NCBI RefSeq assembly: GCF_947496995.1
Contig: NZ_CANMFD010000010.1
Span: 1 to 64,000 of the forward strand
Length of the DNA stretch: 64,000 nucleotides
Direction: 5' to 3'
DNA from: an uncultured Roseibium sp.
GTDB taxonomy: Bacteria; Pseudomonadota; Alphaproteobacteria; Rhizobiales; Stappiaceae
This document shows, one piece after another, positions 43,058 through 51,578 of this stretch. A program made the position numbers and the translations under genes. Position 1 is the stretch's first letter; each line of letters begins with the position of its first letter. Below the pieces are notes generated by a model. That model was given only the letters and a program-made list of their open reading frames with translations, was not told where the DNA came from and ran no database searches.

Positions 43058-43824
43058 CAGTTGATGCTTCCTGTTTTCAGTCTGTCGCGCAATGTTTCAA
43101 GAAACGGAATGTCACGGTACTGATCGGGCTGGACGTGCTCCCAGGCGACGCCGCTCGGCTGTCCGAAGGAGGTATGCGTCTCGATCAGTTCCTGCTCCGT
43201 CGCAATCGCATGCAGCGCGCTGTCATGTGCCATCATGACCAGCCGGTCGTTGCCGACCACCTGGGAGGAATGTACCGTGGTCGTGATCAGCGTGTCGGGT
43301 TTCAGCTTCGAGAGCTCGCGGAAGATGCCGAGTTCAAGATCGGCAAAGCCGCCGCCCTTGCCCGTGCGCGCCCCGGCACGGCTGACGGCAACGCAACCGA
43401 CAACGATGAAATCGAGCGGTTCCATGTCCTCGAATTCGACCGGCTCGCCATGTTCGACAAAACCCTGTGAGGTTGCGGCCAGCTCGAACTGAATGCCCTT
43501 GCCCGCAAGTACCCGCGGATCCAGCCGGACGAACGGAAAGGGTTTCAGAAGTTCAGGCACCGGCGCGTAGACGATCTTGCCATCATAAAGTGCCCGCAGC
43601 CGCACCGGGATCTGGGGCGGGTCCGGATTGCACTTGACGACACGTGCCGCCCGCCATTGAGGCAGCTTCGACAGATTGTGGGCAGCGACATCCGCACCGA
43701 CAAAATTGGGGATGCGGCTGTTTGCTGGCCCGATGGAGGTCCCGCTTCTCTCTAGGCCGGACCAGATTTCATGCCGGATTTCATCCTTGTCGGAGTTCCG
43801 GCCCGCCCAGCGCGCTTCACCCAT
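43057..43824 (-). CDS. 5-formyltetrahydrofolate cyclo-ligase-like protein (COG0212 type)
   Basis: A 255-residue relative of 5-formyltetrahydrofolate cyclo-ligase. The N terminus KDEIRHEIWSGLERSGTS fits the family, but the nucleotide/phosphate loop reads SRAGARTGKGGGFADLELGI, where true 5-FCL enzymes have a GGGYYDR-type sequence; Phe-Ala-Asp replaces Tyr-Tyr-Asp. It is also longer than classical 5-FCL (about 190). This points to the paralogous COG0212 group, which has been tied to thiamin metabolism rather than folate. It lies between atzE (30-base gap) and atzH, an unexpected place. Substrate unknown. Confidence 0.7.
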   Translation of the reverse strand: MGEARWAGRNSDKDEIRHEIWSGLERSGTSIGPANSRIPNFVGADVAAHNLSKLPQWRAARVVKCNPDPPQIPVRLRALYDGKIVYAPVPELLKPFPFVRLDPRVLAGKGIQFELAATSQGFVEHGEPVEFEDMEPLDFIVVGCVAVSRAGARTGKGGGFADLELGIFRELSKLKPDTLITTTVHSSQVVGNDRLVMMAHDSALHAIATEQELIETHTSFGQPSGVAWEHVQPDQYRDIPFLETLRDRLKTGSIN

Positions 43825-43854
43825 GCCGATACCTTCCTTTTGCGTGTCCGATGT

Positions 43855-45258
43855 TCACAAGCGAGCGACCGGCGCCCTGCAGACACCGTCCTTCTCCAGC
43901 TGATAAGCCACCCTCAGGGCGAGATCCTCCCGCCAGGCGGGCGCGATCACCTGCACGCCGATGGGCAAGGCAGCTTTCTCACCCCACACGGGAACCGCGA
44001 CCACCGGCAGGCCGATGAAGGAGATCGGTTGGGTGAACAGGCCGATATTGGGCCGTGCCGGCATCGTCTCCCCACCAAGCGTGATTGTCTTCGTGCCGGA
44101 AGGAAGAGCGGAGAACGGTGTTGCAGGCGCAAGAATGACATCTACATGCTCGAAGATTTCCTGCATCATCGTGCGGAACCAGCTGCGAAACCGCTGCGCC
44201 TGCTGGACCCAGACCCCGGGCACCATAGTGCCGGACAGGAACCTGTCCCGCGTATCGGGATCGAAATCCTGTGGCCGAGTGGTGATCCGCTCAAGATGCT
44301 GGTTGGCGCCCTCGGTGACGGTGATCACATAAGCCGCGGCCCGTGCCCTTGCCGCTTCCGGAAGTTCGATCTGCACGGCAGTGCCGAGAGCTTTTGCGAC
44401 ACGGTCGACAGCCGCAAGAGCTTCGGGTTCGGCTTTTTCGCGGAAATAGCGCCCTGCGACCGCAACGCGCAATCCCTCCGCGCCGCGTCTCAGATCATCC
44501 TGCGTGGCAAGCGGGGGACGGTCTGCCTGAGCCGGATCGTCAGGATCCTTGCCCTGGAGCGCGTCGAAGACCAGAGCCAGATCTCGCGCCGAGCGAGCCA
44601 GCGGACCAAGATGATCGAGACTGCCGACGAAGGGAAAAGTGCCGTGCCGCGACAACCGGCCATAGGTCGGCTTCAAGCCGAACAGACCGCAGAAGGATGA
44701 GGGAACGCGGATGGACCCGTTGGTATCGGATCCGAGCGATACAGGCACCATGCCGGCGGCTGTGGCCGCGCCGCAGCCCGACGACGACCCGCCGGTCATG
44801 CGGGTCAGGTCATGCGGATTGAGGCAATTGCCGTCATGCGCATTCTCGCCCGTGAAATCATAGGCGTATTCCCCCATATGAAGCCCGCCCATGAGCACAC
44901 CGCCCGCCTCGCACAGACGCGAAACAAGAAATGCATCGGATGTTGCAGGCTGGTTTTCCAGGTTGATCTTCGAACCTGCGCGCGTGACCACTCCATCCAT
45001 GTCGAAAAGATTCTTGACCGCGAACGGAACCCCTGCAAGCGGTAGAACCGCACCACCTGCAATCGCCTTGTCGACTTGTTTCGCGTCGGAAAGGGCGCGC
45101 TCCGCCGTCACGTCGGTGAAGGCCCTTGTCACAGGATTGAACTGGTCGATCCGCTGCAGACTGGCTTCGGCCACCTCGCTCGCTGTGAGGTCTCCGCCCT
45201 GAACCGCGGCTACGATGTCCACCGCATCGAAAGAAGCAAAATCGTCGATAGCGCTCAT
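43855..45258 (-). CDS. atzE: AtzE-family amidase (1-carboxybiuret/related amide hydrolase)
   Basis: A 467-residue amidase-signature enzyme. The Ser-cisSer-Lys triad segments are FAVKNLFDMDGVVT (Lys), MTGGSSSGCGAA (cis-Ser), and PVSLGSDTNGSIRVPSS (nucleophile Ser). AtzE hydrolyses 1-carboxybiuret downstream of cyanuric acid hydrolase and needs the small partner AtzG, whose gene overlaps its start by 4 bases here. No AtzD (cyanuric acid hydrolase) gene is present, so the physiological substrate may be another ureido or carboxybiuret-like compound. Start at 45258, inside the ATGA overlap. Confidence 0.85.
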   Translation of the reverse strand: MSAIDDFASFDAVDIVAAVQGGDLTASEVAEASLQRIDQFNPVTRAFTDVTAERALSDAKQVDKAIAGGAVLPLAGVPFAVKNLFDMDGVVTRAGSKINLENQPATSDAFLVSRLCEAGGVLMGGLHMGEYAYDFTGENAHDGNCLNPHDLTRMTGGSSSGCGAATAAGMVPVSLGSDTNGSIRVPSSFCGLFGLKPTYGRLSRHGTFPFVGSLDHLGPLARSARDLALVFDALQGKDPDDPAQADRPPLATQDDLRRGAEGLRVAVAGRYFREKAEPEALAAVDRVAKALGTAVQIELPEAARARAAAYVITVTEGANQHLERITTRPQDFDPDTRDRFLSGTMVPGVWVQQAQRFRSWFRTMMQEIFEHVDVILAPATPFSALPSGTKTITLGGETMPARPNIGLFTQPISFIGLPVVAVPVWGEKAALPIGVQVIAPAWREDLALRVAYQLEKDGVCRAPVARL

Positions 45259-45440
45259 GCTTCGAACACCGGCGCAGCCTCGACATGATCTTCCAGCGGG
45301 AATGACAACACCAGGTCCGCGGCCTGCTGCGTCGCCGCGATATGGGCCTCGACAACGGGACGCCACTCGTCCCTTATCGTCAGACCCATCACCCTTTCCA
45401 TGTGTGCGACATGGGCGTTGGCGTCAAAGTTCGTGCTCAT
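45255..45440 (-). CDS. atzG: AtzG, small subunit of AtzE-type amidase
   Basis: A 61-residue protein of the AtzG/HpxX (DUF4089) family: HVAHMERVMGLTIRDEWRP, then an all-helical AHIAATQQAADLVLSFPL and the conserved EDHVEAAPVF end. AtzG binds AtzE in a GatC-GatA-like heterocomplex and is needed for stable amidase. It overlaps the upstream isochorismatase-family gene and the downstream atzE by 4 bases each, with GGAGG upstream of its ATG. Easily missed because of its size. Confidence 0.9.
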   Translation of the reverse strand: MSTNFDANAHVAHMERVMGLTIRDEWRPVVEAHIAATQQAADLVLSFPLEDHVEAAPVFEA

Positions 45441-46126
45441 AGGACCTCCGGTTGCCTGGTCTGTCTTTCAAGGGCCGTCTTCAGGGCGGCGAGGGAGGCT
45501 GTCCAGCCGACGATCCCGCCCTGCGCCCGGATCATGTCGAGCGTCGCCGCCTTGAATTCCGGGAAATAGCTCTCGGTCGCCTCTTCGATCAGCAGACACT
45601 CAAAGCCCCTGTCATTGGCCTCGCGCATGCTCGTCTGGACGCAGACCTCCGTCGTCACTCCGGCGAAAACGAGGGTACGGATCCCACGGTCGGCGAGCAG
45701 ATCTCCGAGGCCGGTGGCATAGAAGGCCCCCTTGCCCGGCTTGTCGATTACGATCTCGCCATTGACCGGGGCGCAATCGGGAATGATCTCCGCACCGGGT
45801 TCGCCCCGGATCAGGATGCGGCCCATCGGCCCGTCGTCGCCGATGCGCAGGGAAGGGCTGCCGCGATCACGCTTCGCCGGGGGGCAGTCGCTAAGATCGC
45901 CCGCGTGATTTTCGCGCGTGTGGATCACGAGCCAGCCCTGTTGCCGGAAGAGCGCAAGAAGGTCCCTCACCGGGGCGATGGCCCGCTGCATGTGGGAGAT
46001 GTCGTTTCCCAGCGTCTCACCGAAGCCACCCGGCTCGATGAAGTCGCGCTGCATGTCGATGACGACGAGCGCGGTCCTTGCCGGATCGAAACCGAATTCG
46101 AAAGGAGTTGCATCGACCTTGATCAT
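45437..46126 (-). CDS. Isochorismatase-family amidohydrolase (RutB/BiuH-like paralogue)
   Basis: A 229-residue cysteine hydrolase. The catalytic Asp is in ALVVIDMQRDFIEPGG, Lys in IVIDKPGKGAFYAT, and nucleophile Cys in GVTTEVCVQTSMREAND, all family-diagnostic. It resembles BiuH encoded 1.5 kb upstream but differs in the substrate-facing N-terminal half (RQQGWLVIHTRENHAGD instead of HTREGHRPDL). Likely acts on a ureido or amide compound such as ureidoacrylate or a biuret-related intermediate. Start at 46126 at a TGATG junction with the ABC ATPase gene. Confidence 0.83.
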   Translation of the reverse strand: MIKVDATPFEFGFDPARTALVVIDMQRDFIEPGGFGETLGNDISHMQRAIAPVRDLLALFRQQGWLVIHTRENHAGDLSDCPPAKRDRGSPSLRIGDDGPMGRILIRGEPGAEIIPDCAPVNGEIVIDKPGKGAFYATGLGDLLADRGIRTLVFAGVTTEVCVQTSMREANDRGFECLLIEEATESYFPEFKAATLDMIRAQGGIVGWTASLAALKTALERQTRQPEVL

Positions 46127-47667
46127 CAGTGATGCCCCGCCATCGCATGGCCGATTGTCGCACGGTCCGTCTCCGCCATCGCGGACTGATAGGAAATGCG
46201 GCCTTCCGACATCACGGCCACCTTGTCGGCCAGCTCCAGGATCTCGTCGAGATCTTCCGAGACAAGCAGAATTGCCGCGCCCTTGTTGCGTTGCTCCATG
46301 ATCTGCGCCCGGATTTCGGCGACGGAAGCAAAGTCGAGGCCGAAGCACGGGTTCGCGACGATCAGGACGTCGACGTCTCCGGAGAGTTCCCGCGCCAGGA
46401 TCGCGCGCTGAACGTTGCCGCCGGAAAGGTTTTCGATCGGCTCCTCGGTCGACGGCGTCTTAACCCTGTAGGCGGTGATCAGCTCCTTTGCTCTCCGCCG
46501 CATCGGCATAGGCGACAGCCAGCCCCGGAAAGGGGAAATCGGCGCCTTGTCGAAGGTGCGGAAGGCCATGTTTTCGGCAACGCTCATGCGTGGGACAGCG
46601 ACATTGCGCAAGGGTTCCTCGGAAAAGCCGAACACCTTGAACCTGTCCATCTGGTCGCGCTGGGGCTCGTAGGGCTGCTTGTCGATGAAGATCCGGCCAT
46701 GCTTGAGCAGGCGCTGGCCTGACAGGACCTCGATCAGTTCGGACTGGCCATTGCCCGACACACCGGCAATGCCCAGGATCTCGCCGGAATGGATCTTGAG
46801 GCTGATAGCCTCGATGGCAGGCAGCTCCTCGTCGTCGTCGGCAAAAAGGCCGGCAAGCTCAAGCTTCAGCTTTTTCAAGGGCTGCTCCACCCTGGTAGCG
46901 CTCTCGCGGATTTCCGTTTCCCCGATCATCATCCGGCTCATGTCGGCAACACTAAGATCCTGAACCCGCCCGGCACCGACGACCCGCCCGCGCCGCAGCA
47001 CCGTCACGTCGTCCGCATAGGCCGTCACCTCCCGGAACTTGTGCGTGATCATCAGGATGGTCAGCTCGCCCGCTTCCGTCATTGCGCGCAGAAGCCCCAG
47101 GACCTCGTCGGCCTCGTCCGGCGTCAGAACCGAGGTCGGTTCATCCAGGATCAGGAAACGCTGATCGAGATAGAGCTGCTTGAGGATTTCCAGTTTCTGC
47201 TTCTCGCCCGCAGAGAGCCCGGACACGGGAACGTCCAGCGGCACCTTGAAGGGCGTGGTTTCCAGAAAGGCCTTGAGGGCCTTTCTCTCCTTGCCCCAGT
47301 CGATGACGGTCGGCGTATCTGCCCGTGCGATCACCAGGTTTTCCGCGGCGGTCAGCGAGGGCACAAGCGTGAAATGCTGGTAGACCATGCCGATGCCCAG
47401 GGCATGCGCGGCGCGCGGATTGGGCACGGAGCCAGCCCTGTCGTTGACCAGCATCTCGCCGCGTGTGGGCTGGTAGAAGCCCATCATGCATTTGACGAGT
47501 GTCGACTTGCCCGCGCCGTTCTCGCCGAGGAGCGCGTGGAACGTGCCGGGTTTGACCCGGATCGAAACATCATCGAGAGCCTTCAGGTTGCCGAAGATCT
47601 TGGTCATGCCGATGGTTTCGACACCGATGGCCCGTTTCTCCGTCTCCAGCACCTGCGCAACGCTCAT
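46126..47667 (-). CDS. Nucleoside-type ABC transporter ATPase (two-domain, BmpA-linked)
   Basis: A 513-residue double ATPase of the YufO/NupO group, which energises uptake with BMP-family binding proteins. Domain 1: Walker A LLGENGAGKSTL, Walker B FLILDEPTSVLT. Domain 2: IAGVSGNGQSELIEVL, signature LSGGNVQRAILAREL, degenerate Walker B DVLIVANPCFGLD. It lies between two isochorismatase-family genes with 1- and 4-base overlaps, separated from its permease genes, so uptake and hydrolysis are co-translated. Cargo of this family is purine/pyrimidine nucleosides, bases or similar N-heterocycles. Confidence 0.88.
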   Translation of the reverse strand: MSVAQVLETEKRAIGVETIGMTKIFGNLKALDDVSIRVKPGTFHALLGENGAGKSTLVKCMMGFYQPTRGEMLVNDRAGSVPNPRAAHALGIGMVYQHFTLVPSLTAAENLVIARADTPTVIDWGKERKALKAFLETTPFKVPLDVPVSGLSAGEKQKLEILKQLYLDQRFLILDEPTSVLTPDEADEVLGLLRAMTEAGELTILMITHKFREVTAYADDVTVLRRGRVVGAGRVQDLSVADMSRMMIGETEIRESATRVEQPLKKLKLELAGLFADDDEELPAIEAISLKIHSGEILGIAGVSGNGQSELIEVLSGQRLLKHGRIFIDKQPYEPQRDQMDRFKVFGFSEEPLRNVAVPRMSVAENMAFRTFDKAPISPFRGWLSPMPMRRRAKELITAYRVKTPSTEEPIENLSGGNVQRAILARELSGDVDVLIVANPCFGLDFASVAEIRAQIMEQRNKGAAILLVSEDLDEILELADKVAVMSEGRISYQSAMAETDRATIGHAMAGHH

Positions 47668-48404
47668 TCTGCTGCCTCCGCCGAAACGGAGCTGAGCCCT
47701 GCCAGAAACGTTTCACTGTCCGCAACGGCTCCGAAGACGCCGCCCTGCATGGTGACCATCTTGAGGGCGGCCTCATGGTTGCCGGGGTCTGTTGCAGCAC
47801 AGCAGTCCGCGAGGATCAGGCATTCGAAACCACGGTCATTGGCTTCGCGCATCGTGGTGTGAACGCACACGTCGGTGGTGATACCCGTGAGGATCAGGTT
47901 CTCGATGCCGCGCGTGCGCAAAAGCAGCTCGAGGTCGGTTGCGCAAAAGGATCCCTTGCCCGGCTTGTCGATGATCGGCTCACCCGGCAACGGTGCCAGT
48001 TCCGGGATGATTTCCCAACCCGGTTCGCCGCGCACCAGGATCTTGCCGCAGGGGCCCTGGTCACCGATACCCGCCCCGATCCGGCGGGAGCGCCAGCGTT
48101 TGTTCGGCGGCAGGTCCGCAAGATCCGGCCGATGGCCCTCGCGGGTATGGATGATGTGGTAGCCCGCCTGGCGCATGGCCGCGAGCACCTTGCCGATCGG
48201 TGCGATCGGGGCTCGCGTCAGAGAAATGTCGTAGCCCATGGAATCGACATAGCCGCCTTCGCCGCAGAAATCTGTCTGCATGTCGATGATGATCAAGGCC
48301 GTGTTTTCGGGACGAAGGTCACCGTTATAGGGCCAGGGATAGGGTGTCGCCCGTACCGGACCTTCCTCGGCGAGCGTCGTTGTCTGGTCTTCGGCAAGGC
48401 TCAT
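47664..48404 (-). CDS. biuH: BiuH, biuret amidohydrolase (isochorismatase family)
   Basis: A 246-residue cysteine hydrolase closely resembling rhizobial biuret hydrolase. It has ATPYPWPYNGDLRPENTALI, TALIIIDMQTDFCGEGGYVD (catalytic Asp), DKPGKGSFCATDLE (Lys), and ILTGITTDVCVHTTMREAND (nucleophile Cys). HTREGHRPDLADLPPNKRW is characteristic of the biuret group. It converts biuret to allophanate and ammonia; the allophanate hydrolase AtzF encoded at 53945 would complete mineralisation. The frame is open far upstream, but the start at 48404 gives the family N terminus. It overlaps the ABC ATPase gene by 4 bases. Confidence 0.88.
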   Translation of the reverse strand: MSLAEDQTTTLAEEGPVRATPYPWPYNGDLRPENTALIIIDMQTDFCGEGGYVDSMGYDISLTRAPIAPIGKVLAAMRQAGYHIIHTREGHRPDLADLPPNKRWRSRRIGAGIGDQGPCGKILVRGEPGWEIIPELAPLPGEPIIDKPGKGSFCATDLELLLRTRGIENLILTGITTDVCVHTTMREANDRGFECLILADCCAATDPGNHEAALKMVTMQGGVFGAVADSETFLAGLSSVSAEAAE

Positions 48405-48409
48405 CCTGC

Positions 48410-49429
48410 TCACTCCGCTGCATCGCTCAAGGATTTCTGACCATAGACGCGATCCGGCGCCGCGAAGCCGCAGGAGGTTCCGTCGGTGTGAACCACCTCG
48501 TCTTCCCATGGCAGGCGGTATTTCCCGGCGGCGAGATCCGTCATGTATGTGTAGGGACAGTCCTGTGCCCCTCCCTTGACGGCGACATAGCCGCGGTGGC
48601 CGAACTGGTAGATGTTGTTCTCCACACCCCAGTTGACCCTGGCTTCGCGCACGAGATCCGGCCGCACCTCCGCGGTGATGATCTCGTTGGCCCTGCCGCT
48701 GCTGCCGTGAGCGAGAATGGTCCCGTCGAAGTTGACGATCATGCCCTCGCCCATGGAATCGAAGGTACCGTCGGTCCCGCACATGCAGACATTGGCAGTG
48801 ACCATGAGATTACAGAAGGCGTTGGACTGGTTGGTGAACTTCCAGCTGTCGCGGATCGGGGCGGTGTAACCGGCGGTGCGGATCATGATCTCCGCCCCCT
48901 TGTAGGCACATTCGCGCGCCATTTCCGGGAACATGCCGTCATGGCAGATGATCAGCGCCAGCTTGCACCCCTTCGGTCCCTCGATCACCGGAATGCCGCG
49001 GTCGCCCGGCTCCCAGGGTTCGACTGGAACCCAGGGGTGCATCTTGCGATAATAGAGCTTCAGCTCGCCCTTGTTGTCGATGACCAGACCGGAATTGTAG
49101 GGCATGCCTCCGGGATTGAGTTCCATGATCGAGAAACAGCCCCAGATGTCATTGTCGACACAGGCCTTCTTGAAGGCGGCGACTTCCGGTCCGTTGAGCG
49201 TGCACATGATCTGCGGATTGGTATCCATGGAGAGGCCATGAAGCGCATATTCGGGAAAGACGACCAGATCCATTGACGGCATGTTGCGCCGCGCCTTGGC
49301 GACCATGTCGACGATAACCTGTGTCTGCCGGGCAAGATCGATCTCCGTGACGACGGTCGGCAGCTGCAGCTGCACCATGCCGAGCACCAAGCCGTTCGGG
49401 GATTTGTTGAGACCTCCAAGTCCGCTCAT
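48410..49429 (-). CDS. AmiF-type formamidase/aliphatic amidase (nitrilase superfamily)
   Basis: A 339-residue nitrilase-superfamily amidase. The Glu-Lys-Cys triad is visible: Glu in LVVFPEYALHG, Lys in LYYRKMHPWVP, and Cys in ALIICHDGMFPEMA. Length and the C-terminal extension after RVYGQK match AmiE/AmiF (about 335-345) rather than short carbamoylases. Formamidase would release formate and ammonia. It lies between the nucleoside-type permeases and biuH (5 bases), so the substrate is probably produced from the imported compound. Formamide versus another short amide cannot be settled from sequence. Confidence 0.85.
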   Translation of the reverse strand: MSGLGGLNKSPNGLVLGMVQLQLPTVVTEIDLARQTQVIVDMVAKARRNMPSMDLVVFPEYALHGLSMDTNPQIMCTLNGPEVAAFKKACVDNDIWGCFSIMELNPGGMPYNSGLVIDNKGELKLYYRKMHPWVPVEPWEPGDRGIPVIEGPKGCKLALIICHDGMFPEMARECAYKGAEIMIRTAGYTAPIRDSWKFTNQSNAFCNLMVTANVCMCGTDGTFDSMGEGMIVNFDGTILAHGSSGRANEIITAEVRPDLVREARVNWGVENNIYQFGHRGYVAVKGGAQDCPYTYMTDLAAGKYRLPWEDEVVHTDGTSCGFAAPDRVYGQKSLSDAAE

Positions 49430-49439
49430 GATGTGGCTC

Positions 49440-50366
49440 CTATTTGGTGATCGACAATTCGCCCGGCGCGCCTTTCAGCGACCGGCGCGGCGATGTGCTG
49501 GCGATCATGATGAGAAGGGTGAGGATGTAGGGCGCTGCATTGAAGAAATGATAGCCGCGCGAGACCCCGATGGACTGAAGCGCCGGTCCCAGAGCTCCCG
49601 CCGCTCCAAACAACAGCGCGGCCCAGAAGCAGTAGATCGGGTTCCACCTTGCAAAGATGACGAGCGCGACCGCCATAAGCCCCTGGCCGGAGGACAACCC
49701 CTCTGTCCAGCTTCCCGGATAGTAGAGCGACAGGAAGGACCCGCCGATGCCGGCAAAGAAGCCGCCGGCCATGGTCGACAGCAGCCGGACGCGATTGACG
49801 TCGATGCCCAGCGCCAGGGCGGCCGGAGCGCTGTCCCCGGTGGTCCGGATGATGAGGCCGAAACGGGTGTTCCTGAGCGCCCACCAGAGAAACACCGCCA
49901 GCGCGATACCGAGCAGGAAAAGCGGGTTGATCTCCAGGGCCTGGCGAATGCCCGGATGGTCGCTCCAGCTTCCGAAGGAGATCGAGGGAAGGCGCGGGGC
50001 GGATGGCTGGATGTAAGGCTTGCCAAAAAAGAAGGCGAGACCGGTCCCGAACAGCATCAGCGCAATGCCGATGGCAATGTCGTTCACCTTCGGCAGCTTG
50101 CACAGAAAACCGTGCAGGGCGCCGAACAGGGAACCGCAGAAGCCGGCGACGAGAACGCCGAGCCAGGGGGATCCGGTGTGATAGGAGATCGCATATCCGG
50201 ACATGGCGCCGAAGACGAGCGTGCCTTCCAGCCCCAGGTTGATACGCCCGGACTTTTCCGTCAGCATTTCACCGAGACTGACGAAGAGGAACGGGGTCGA
50301 CACGCGGATGGCACCCGCGAACATCGCAAGGAGAACGGTCATCAGACCGGGGTCGTCACCCATCAT
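49440..50366 (-). CDS. Nucleoside-type ABC permease (YufQ/NupQ-like)
   Basis: A 308-residue inner-membrane permease of the BPD_transp_2 class used with BMP-family binding proteins. Landmarks are TPFLFVSLGEMLTEKSGRIN and LGLEGTLVFGAMSGY, which define this subgroup, plus GIDVNRVRLLSTMAGGFFAG. About 8 spans. It starts in a 4-base overlap with the other permease gene and is followed after 10 bases by the formamidase gene. Confidence 0.88.
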   Translation of the reverse strand: MMGDDPGLMTVLLAMFAGAIRVSTPFLFVSLGEMLTEKSGRINLGLEGTLVFGAMSGYAISYHTGSPWLGVLVAGFCGSLFGALHGFLCKLPKVNDIAIGIALMLFGTGLAFFFGKPYIQPSAPRLPSISFGSWSDHPGIRQALEINPLFLLGIALAVFLWWALRNTRFGLIIRTTGDSAPAALALGIDVNRVRLLSTMAGGFFAGIGGSFLSLYYPGSWTEGLSSGQGLMAVALVIFARWNPIYCFWAALLFGAAGALGPALQSIGVSRGYHFFNAAPYILTLLIMIASTSPRRSLKGAPGELSITK

Positions 50367-51475
50367 GCCTCTCCCTTCGATTGGAAGATGGACAGCCGCC
50401 CGTAAAAGGTTTCAGAGACAAGGATCACGACGAAGAGCAGTCCCTGCAGCACCAGAACCGTTGCGTCCGGCAGATCCATGCGCCGTTGAACAAGGCCGCC
50501 CGAGGCAGCGATGCCGCCGAGAAAGATGGCGACCGGAATGATGACGAGCGGATTGTGCCGTGCCAGGAAGGAAACGAGGATGCCGGTGAAGCCGTAACCG
50601 GCGACGAGCGACGCATTTGCCTTGCCATGGATCGCCGCCACCTCAAAGAAACCGGCGAGCCCCGCGCAGGCGCCGGCGATGGCGCAGGAAACGACCATCA
50701 GCTTCCCGACCGGCAACCCCTGGGACTGCGCCGCGCGCAGGTTTCCACCGGCCACCTGCGCAGCAAAGCCGAAGGTCGTTCGGTTCATCAGGAGATACAG
50801 CAATCCGCAAAGAAGGACGCCGACGAGCAACCCCCAGTGCACGTCTGTTCCCGGGATCACCCCGATCATGTTGTCGCTGCCGATCGGCCTGGTCGACGGC
50901 TTGTTGGGGTCTGAAGGATCCCGCAGGGCACCTTCGACAAAGAAGTTCAGGATGGAGACGGCGATGTAGAACATCAGCAGCGAGGCAATGGTCTCGTTGA
51001 CACCCCGGTAGTGGCGGAGCGCGCCGACACATCCGATCCAGATCCCGCCTGCCAGCATCCCTGCAATCGCCATGACACCGAGAAGCAGAAAGGTCGGTGC
51101 CCAGTCGATCATCGGAATGGCGATGGCTGCGGCCGCGAAGCCACCGAGCACGAGCGCTCCTTCCCCGCCGATGATCACCAGCCCGAGGCGCGCCGGGATT
51201 GCGACGCAAAGTGCGGTGAAAACCAGTGGCGCCGCACGAACGAGGGTGTTCTGCCAGGAGAAACTGGTGCCGAAGCCGCCTTTCCAGACGAGCGCGAAGA
51301 AACCGACCGGCGATTTGCCGAGAAGAGCCAGAAAGACCGAAAAGAGGATCCCGGAAACGATCAGGGCAAGCAGGGGAATGACGACAAACTCCGCCGATCG
51401 CCTGAACCTTTCCGGGAGATCCGAAGCCATGCTCGTCTCGACCGCGAAACCAGGCGTTTCAGTGGTATCTGCCAT
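50363..51475 (-). CDS. Nucleoside-type ABC permease (YufP/NupP-like)
   Basis: A 370-residue permease, partner of the preceding entry. A hydrophilic N-terminal tail of about 35 residues is followed by about 9 spans. Subgroup landmarks are TALCVAIPARLGLVIIGGEG and GALRHYRGVNETIASLLMFY, which match the family's NEVISTLMLNY-like region. It follows the BMP binding-protein gene after about 100 bases that contain a hairpin. Confidence 0.88.
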   Translation of the reverse strand: MADTTETPGFAVETSMASDLPERFRRSAEFVVIPLLALIVSGILFSVFLALLGKSPVGFFALVWKGGFGTSFSWQNTLVRAAPLVFTALCVAIPARLGLVIIGGEGALVLGGFAAAAIAIPMIDWAPTFLLLGVMAIAGMLAGGIWIGCVGALRHYRGVNETIASLLMFYIAVSILNFFVEGALRDPSDPNKPSTRPIGSDNMIGVIPGTDVHWGLLVGVLLCGLLYLLMNRTTFGFAAQVAGGNLRAAQSQGLPVGKLMVVSCAIAGACAGLAGFFEVAAIHGKANASLVAGYGFTGILVSFLARHNPLVIIPVAIFLGGIAASGGLVQRRMDLPDATVLVLQGLLFVVILVSETFYGRLSIFQSKGEA

Positions 51476-51533
51476 GCTTGTCCCCTGGCATTGAATGATT
51501 TCCGGCGGGTGCCGGACGGAAACATCAAGGCAT

Positions 51534-51568
51534 CGGCCGTGTCGGAAGAAGATCTCCCGGCACGGCCG
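51534..51568 (-). promoter_or_regulatory. Intergenic hairpin downstream of the BMP binding-protein gene
   Basis: Stem CGGCCGTGTCGG (51534-51545) / CCGGCACGGCCG (51557-51568), 12 bp with one wobble or mismatch position and an 11-base loop, ten bases after the binding-protein stop on the minus strand. No T-run follows. Same placement as the stems after the other three binding-protein genes. Confidence 0.55.
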
Positions 51569-51578
51569 AGCACCAGGA

